Positions 62,755-64,000 of a stretch of DNA of 64,000 nucleotides are shown here, one piece after another; position 1 is the first letter of the stretch; each line of letters begins with the position of its first letter. This DNA comes from Streptomyces sp. RPA4-2. GTDB lineage: Bacteria > Actinomycetota > Actinomycetes > Streptomycetales > Streptomycetaceae. Both the position numbers and the translations under genes were made by a program. The stretch is taken from assembly GCF_012273515.2 (NCBI RefSeq), contig NZ_CP050975.2, positions 4,464,001 to 4,528,000 of the forward strand, in the 5' to 3' direction. The notes under the pieces are model-generated. The model had not been told where the DNA came from, searched no databases, and saw only the letters and a list, made by a program, of their open reading frames with translations.

Positions 62755-63309
62755 TCACCGGGCGGCGGCCTTGGCCTGGACGTGGGCGACGTAGCGGACG
62801 GTGAACAGCATCGGGACGGCGAAGCCGGCGATCTGGATCAGCGTCGCGGTGATCGAGTGCGCGTTCCCGGCGTGCGCCACGAAGGCGAGTACGACGGCGG
62901 TCACGGCGAAGGCCGCGGTCCAGACGGCGGTGATCACGACGTTGATCCGGATGAACGGAGCGAGCCCCCAGACCTCGCGCGGGGTGGTGCGCTTGGCGAT
63001 GCCCAGCGTGAACGGCCTGCCGATCGCCAGCGAGACACCGGCGATGACCGCCAGCGTGGCCGACGACAGGGCCGACGCGTAGTCGTGCACGCCCGAGTCA
63101 GGGTCGGCGAAGGCGATGGCGGCCAAGGCCGCGAAGAAGGCCGCGGAGCCGAACTCGATGATCAGAGCGTCGGGTTCGGCACCGGCCCGTACCTGCTGGG
63201 CGATCACCGCCACCGCGACCACCAGCGCGATCAGCGCCGCCCACTGCCAGTTCCCCGAGGGCAGCACGGCGAAGACGATCCACGGAAGGAAGGTGCGCAG
63301 GTACGACAT
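62755..63309 (-). CDS. Integral membrane protein, unknown
   Basis: 184 residues from the ATG at 63309 (GGAGA upstream). Five or six helices: LRTFLPWIVFAVLPSGNWQW, AALIALVVAVAVIAQQVRAG, SAAFFAALAAIAFAD, VVITAVWTAAFAVTAVVLAF, IQIAGFAVPMLFTVRYVAHV. Divergent from the PadR gene and probably its target. Confidence 0.8.
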   Translation of the reverse strand: MSYLRTFLPWIVFAVLPSGNWQWAALIALVVAVAVIAQQVRAGAEPDALIIEFGSAAFFAALAAIAFADPDSGVHDYASALSSATLAVIAGVSLAIGRPFTLGIAKRTTPREVWGLAPFIRINVVITAVWTAAFAVTAVVLAFVAHAGNAHSITATLIQIAGFAVPMLFTVRYVAHVQAKAAAR

Positions 63310-63339
63310 GAGGTCTCCGCTTGCTCGGCATCTCTCTTC

Positions 63340-63378
63340 TGACATGTCGAAAGTAGAAGGTCTGCTGATGACATGTCA
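63340..63378. promoter_or_regulatory. Candidate PadR operator in divergent promoter
   Basis: TGACATGTC at 63340-63348 and TGACATGTCA at 63369-63378, each palindromic, 29 bp apart. They lie between the two divergent starts, as for PadR autoregulation. Confidence 0.65.
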
Positions 63379-63401
63379 ATACTGGAAGGTAGACTGAGCG
63401 C

Positions 63402-63914
63402 ATGAGCCTTCGACACGCACTGCTCGGGCTCCTCTCCGAGCACCCCGCCAGCGGCTACGACCTGCTGAAACTCTTCGAGACGTCGCTGGCCAACGCCTGG
63501 CCCGCGACCCAGAGCCAGATCTACACCGAGCTGACCAAACTGGCGGACGCCGGTCTGATCGCGGTGGCGGCCGAGGGCCCGCGGGGCCGCAAGGAATACG
63601 CCCTCACCGCCGAGGGACTGGCCGAACTGCGGCACTGGCTGACCGAGACCAAGCCGCAGCGGACCACCCGCAGCGACACCCTCCTGCGGGTGTTCTTCCT
63701 CGGGGTGCTGACACCGGATCAGGCGCGCGGCTACCTCACCGAGCTCATCGAGCGGGCCGACGAGGGCCACCAGGGCCTGCGTCAGCTGAAGGAGTCCATC
63801 GACTGGACCGACGACAACCTCTCGGTCTACGGCCGGATCGCTCTGGAGTACGGCCTGCGGCTCCACACCATGCACCGCGAGTGGGCCGAGTGGGCGTCCG
63901 GCCAGATCACCTGA
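63402..63914 (+). CDS. PadR-family transcriptional regulator
   Basis: 170 residues. PadR winged helix: LRHALLGLLSEHPASGYDLL, WPATQSQIYTELTKLADAGL, GRKEYALTAEGLAEL. The C-terminal helical domain of PadR class (LLRVFFLGVLTPDQARGYLT) dimerises. Likely represses the divergent membrane protein gene through the ACATGT palindromes. Confidence 0.92.
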   Translation: MSLRHALLGLLSEHPASGYDLLKLFETSLANAWPATQSQIYTELTKLADAGLIAVAAEGPRGRKEYALTAEGLAELRHWLTETKPQRTTRSDTLLRVFFLGVLTPDQARGYLTELIERADEGHQGLRQLKESIDWTDDNLSVYGRIALEYGLRLHTMHREWAEWASGQIT

Positions 63915-64000
63915 CCCGTCAACTCGTGCCCCGCGAGCGCATCCACGGTGCCCCTCGGCGGCGAATGAGCCCGAGTACGTATGTGCTCGCGCCCGTCCCG
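63915..64000. other. Window end, no gene seen
   Basis: 86 bp of GC-rich sequence after the PadR gene; nothing recognisable. Confidence 0.4.

Overview
The window is high-GC actinobacterial chromosome, almost certainly Streptomyces. The evidence is a BldC protein that looks identical to the Streptomyces developmental regulator, a META-domain lipoprotein, an Lsr2-family nucleoid protein, Streptomyces-type tRNAs and terminators, GTG starts, strong third-position GC, and a gene order (hrpA, bldC, vdh, purM/purF, purL/Q/S, lsr2-like, purC, purD, dnaX, SRP RNA) that matches the conserved core of Streptomyces chromosomes as I know it.

Layout. 1-37,450 is conserved core: a DEAD-box helicase (cut by the left edge), a metallopeptidase and a metallophosphoesterase, tRNA-Glu/Asp/Phe, HrpA, tRNA-Asp, BldC, valine dehydrogenase, the purine genes purM-purF, purL-purQ-purS, purC and purD in four places, an ABC exporter plus two-component system, three tRNA-Gly, dnaX and the SRP RNA. 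It ends at a tRNA-Ser(GGA) gene. From that tRNA to 61,902 the DNA is acquired. An actinomycete integrative and conjugative element (AICE, pSAM2-like) of about 19.9 kb is bounded by a copy of the 3' half of the tRNA-Ser at 57,278. A second, smaller relic of about 4.5 kb is bounded by a third copy at 61,789. Chromosomal genes (HAD-family protein, membrane protein, PadR regulator) resume after 61,902.

The AICE has a complete set of working parts: integrase and excisionase, an iteron-rich candidate origin, a P-loop replication protein, a primase-polymerase and an orphan cytosine methyltransferase, small spread proteins, a TraB/FtsK DNA translocase, a chain of five genes with 4-bp overlaps that includes a GGDEF protein, a GntR-type (KorSA-like) repressor with candidate operators, and an XRE regulator. 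Cargo sits at both ends. At the left end an NB-ARC/TPR (NLR-like) STAND protein is paired with a small membrane-anchored protein. The C-terminal beta-repeat motif of the small protein resembles the N-terminus of the NLR. I read this as a candidate amyloid-signalling cell-death (antiphage) pair, the most interesting system here. At the right end, cargo of visibly lower GC encodes a long coiled-coil protein and a small membrane protein. The relic element carries an integrase fragment, an SdpA/SdpB-like pair (DUF5819 + HTTM) and a secreted DUF3494 protein.

Quality warning. Three genes show frame breaks that look like single-base indels in C/G runs: dnaX (three breaks), a secreted-protein gene at 1756-2296 (several), and the AICE methyltransferase (two compensating breaks). 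Either the assembly has homopolymer errors or these genes are damaged; raw reads would decide.
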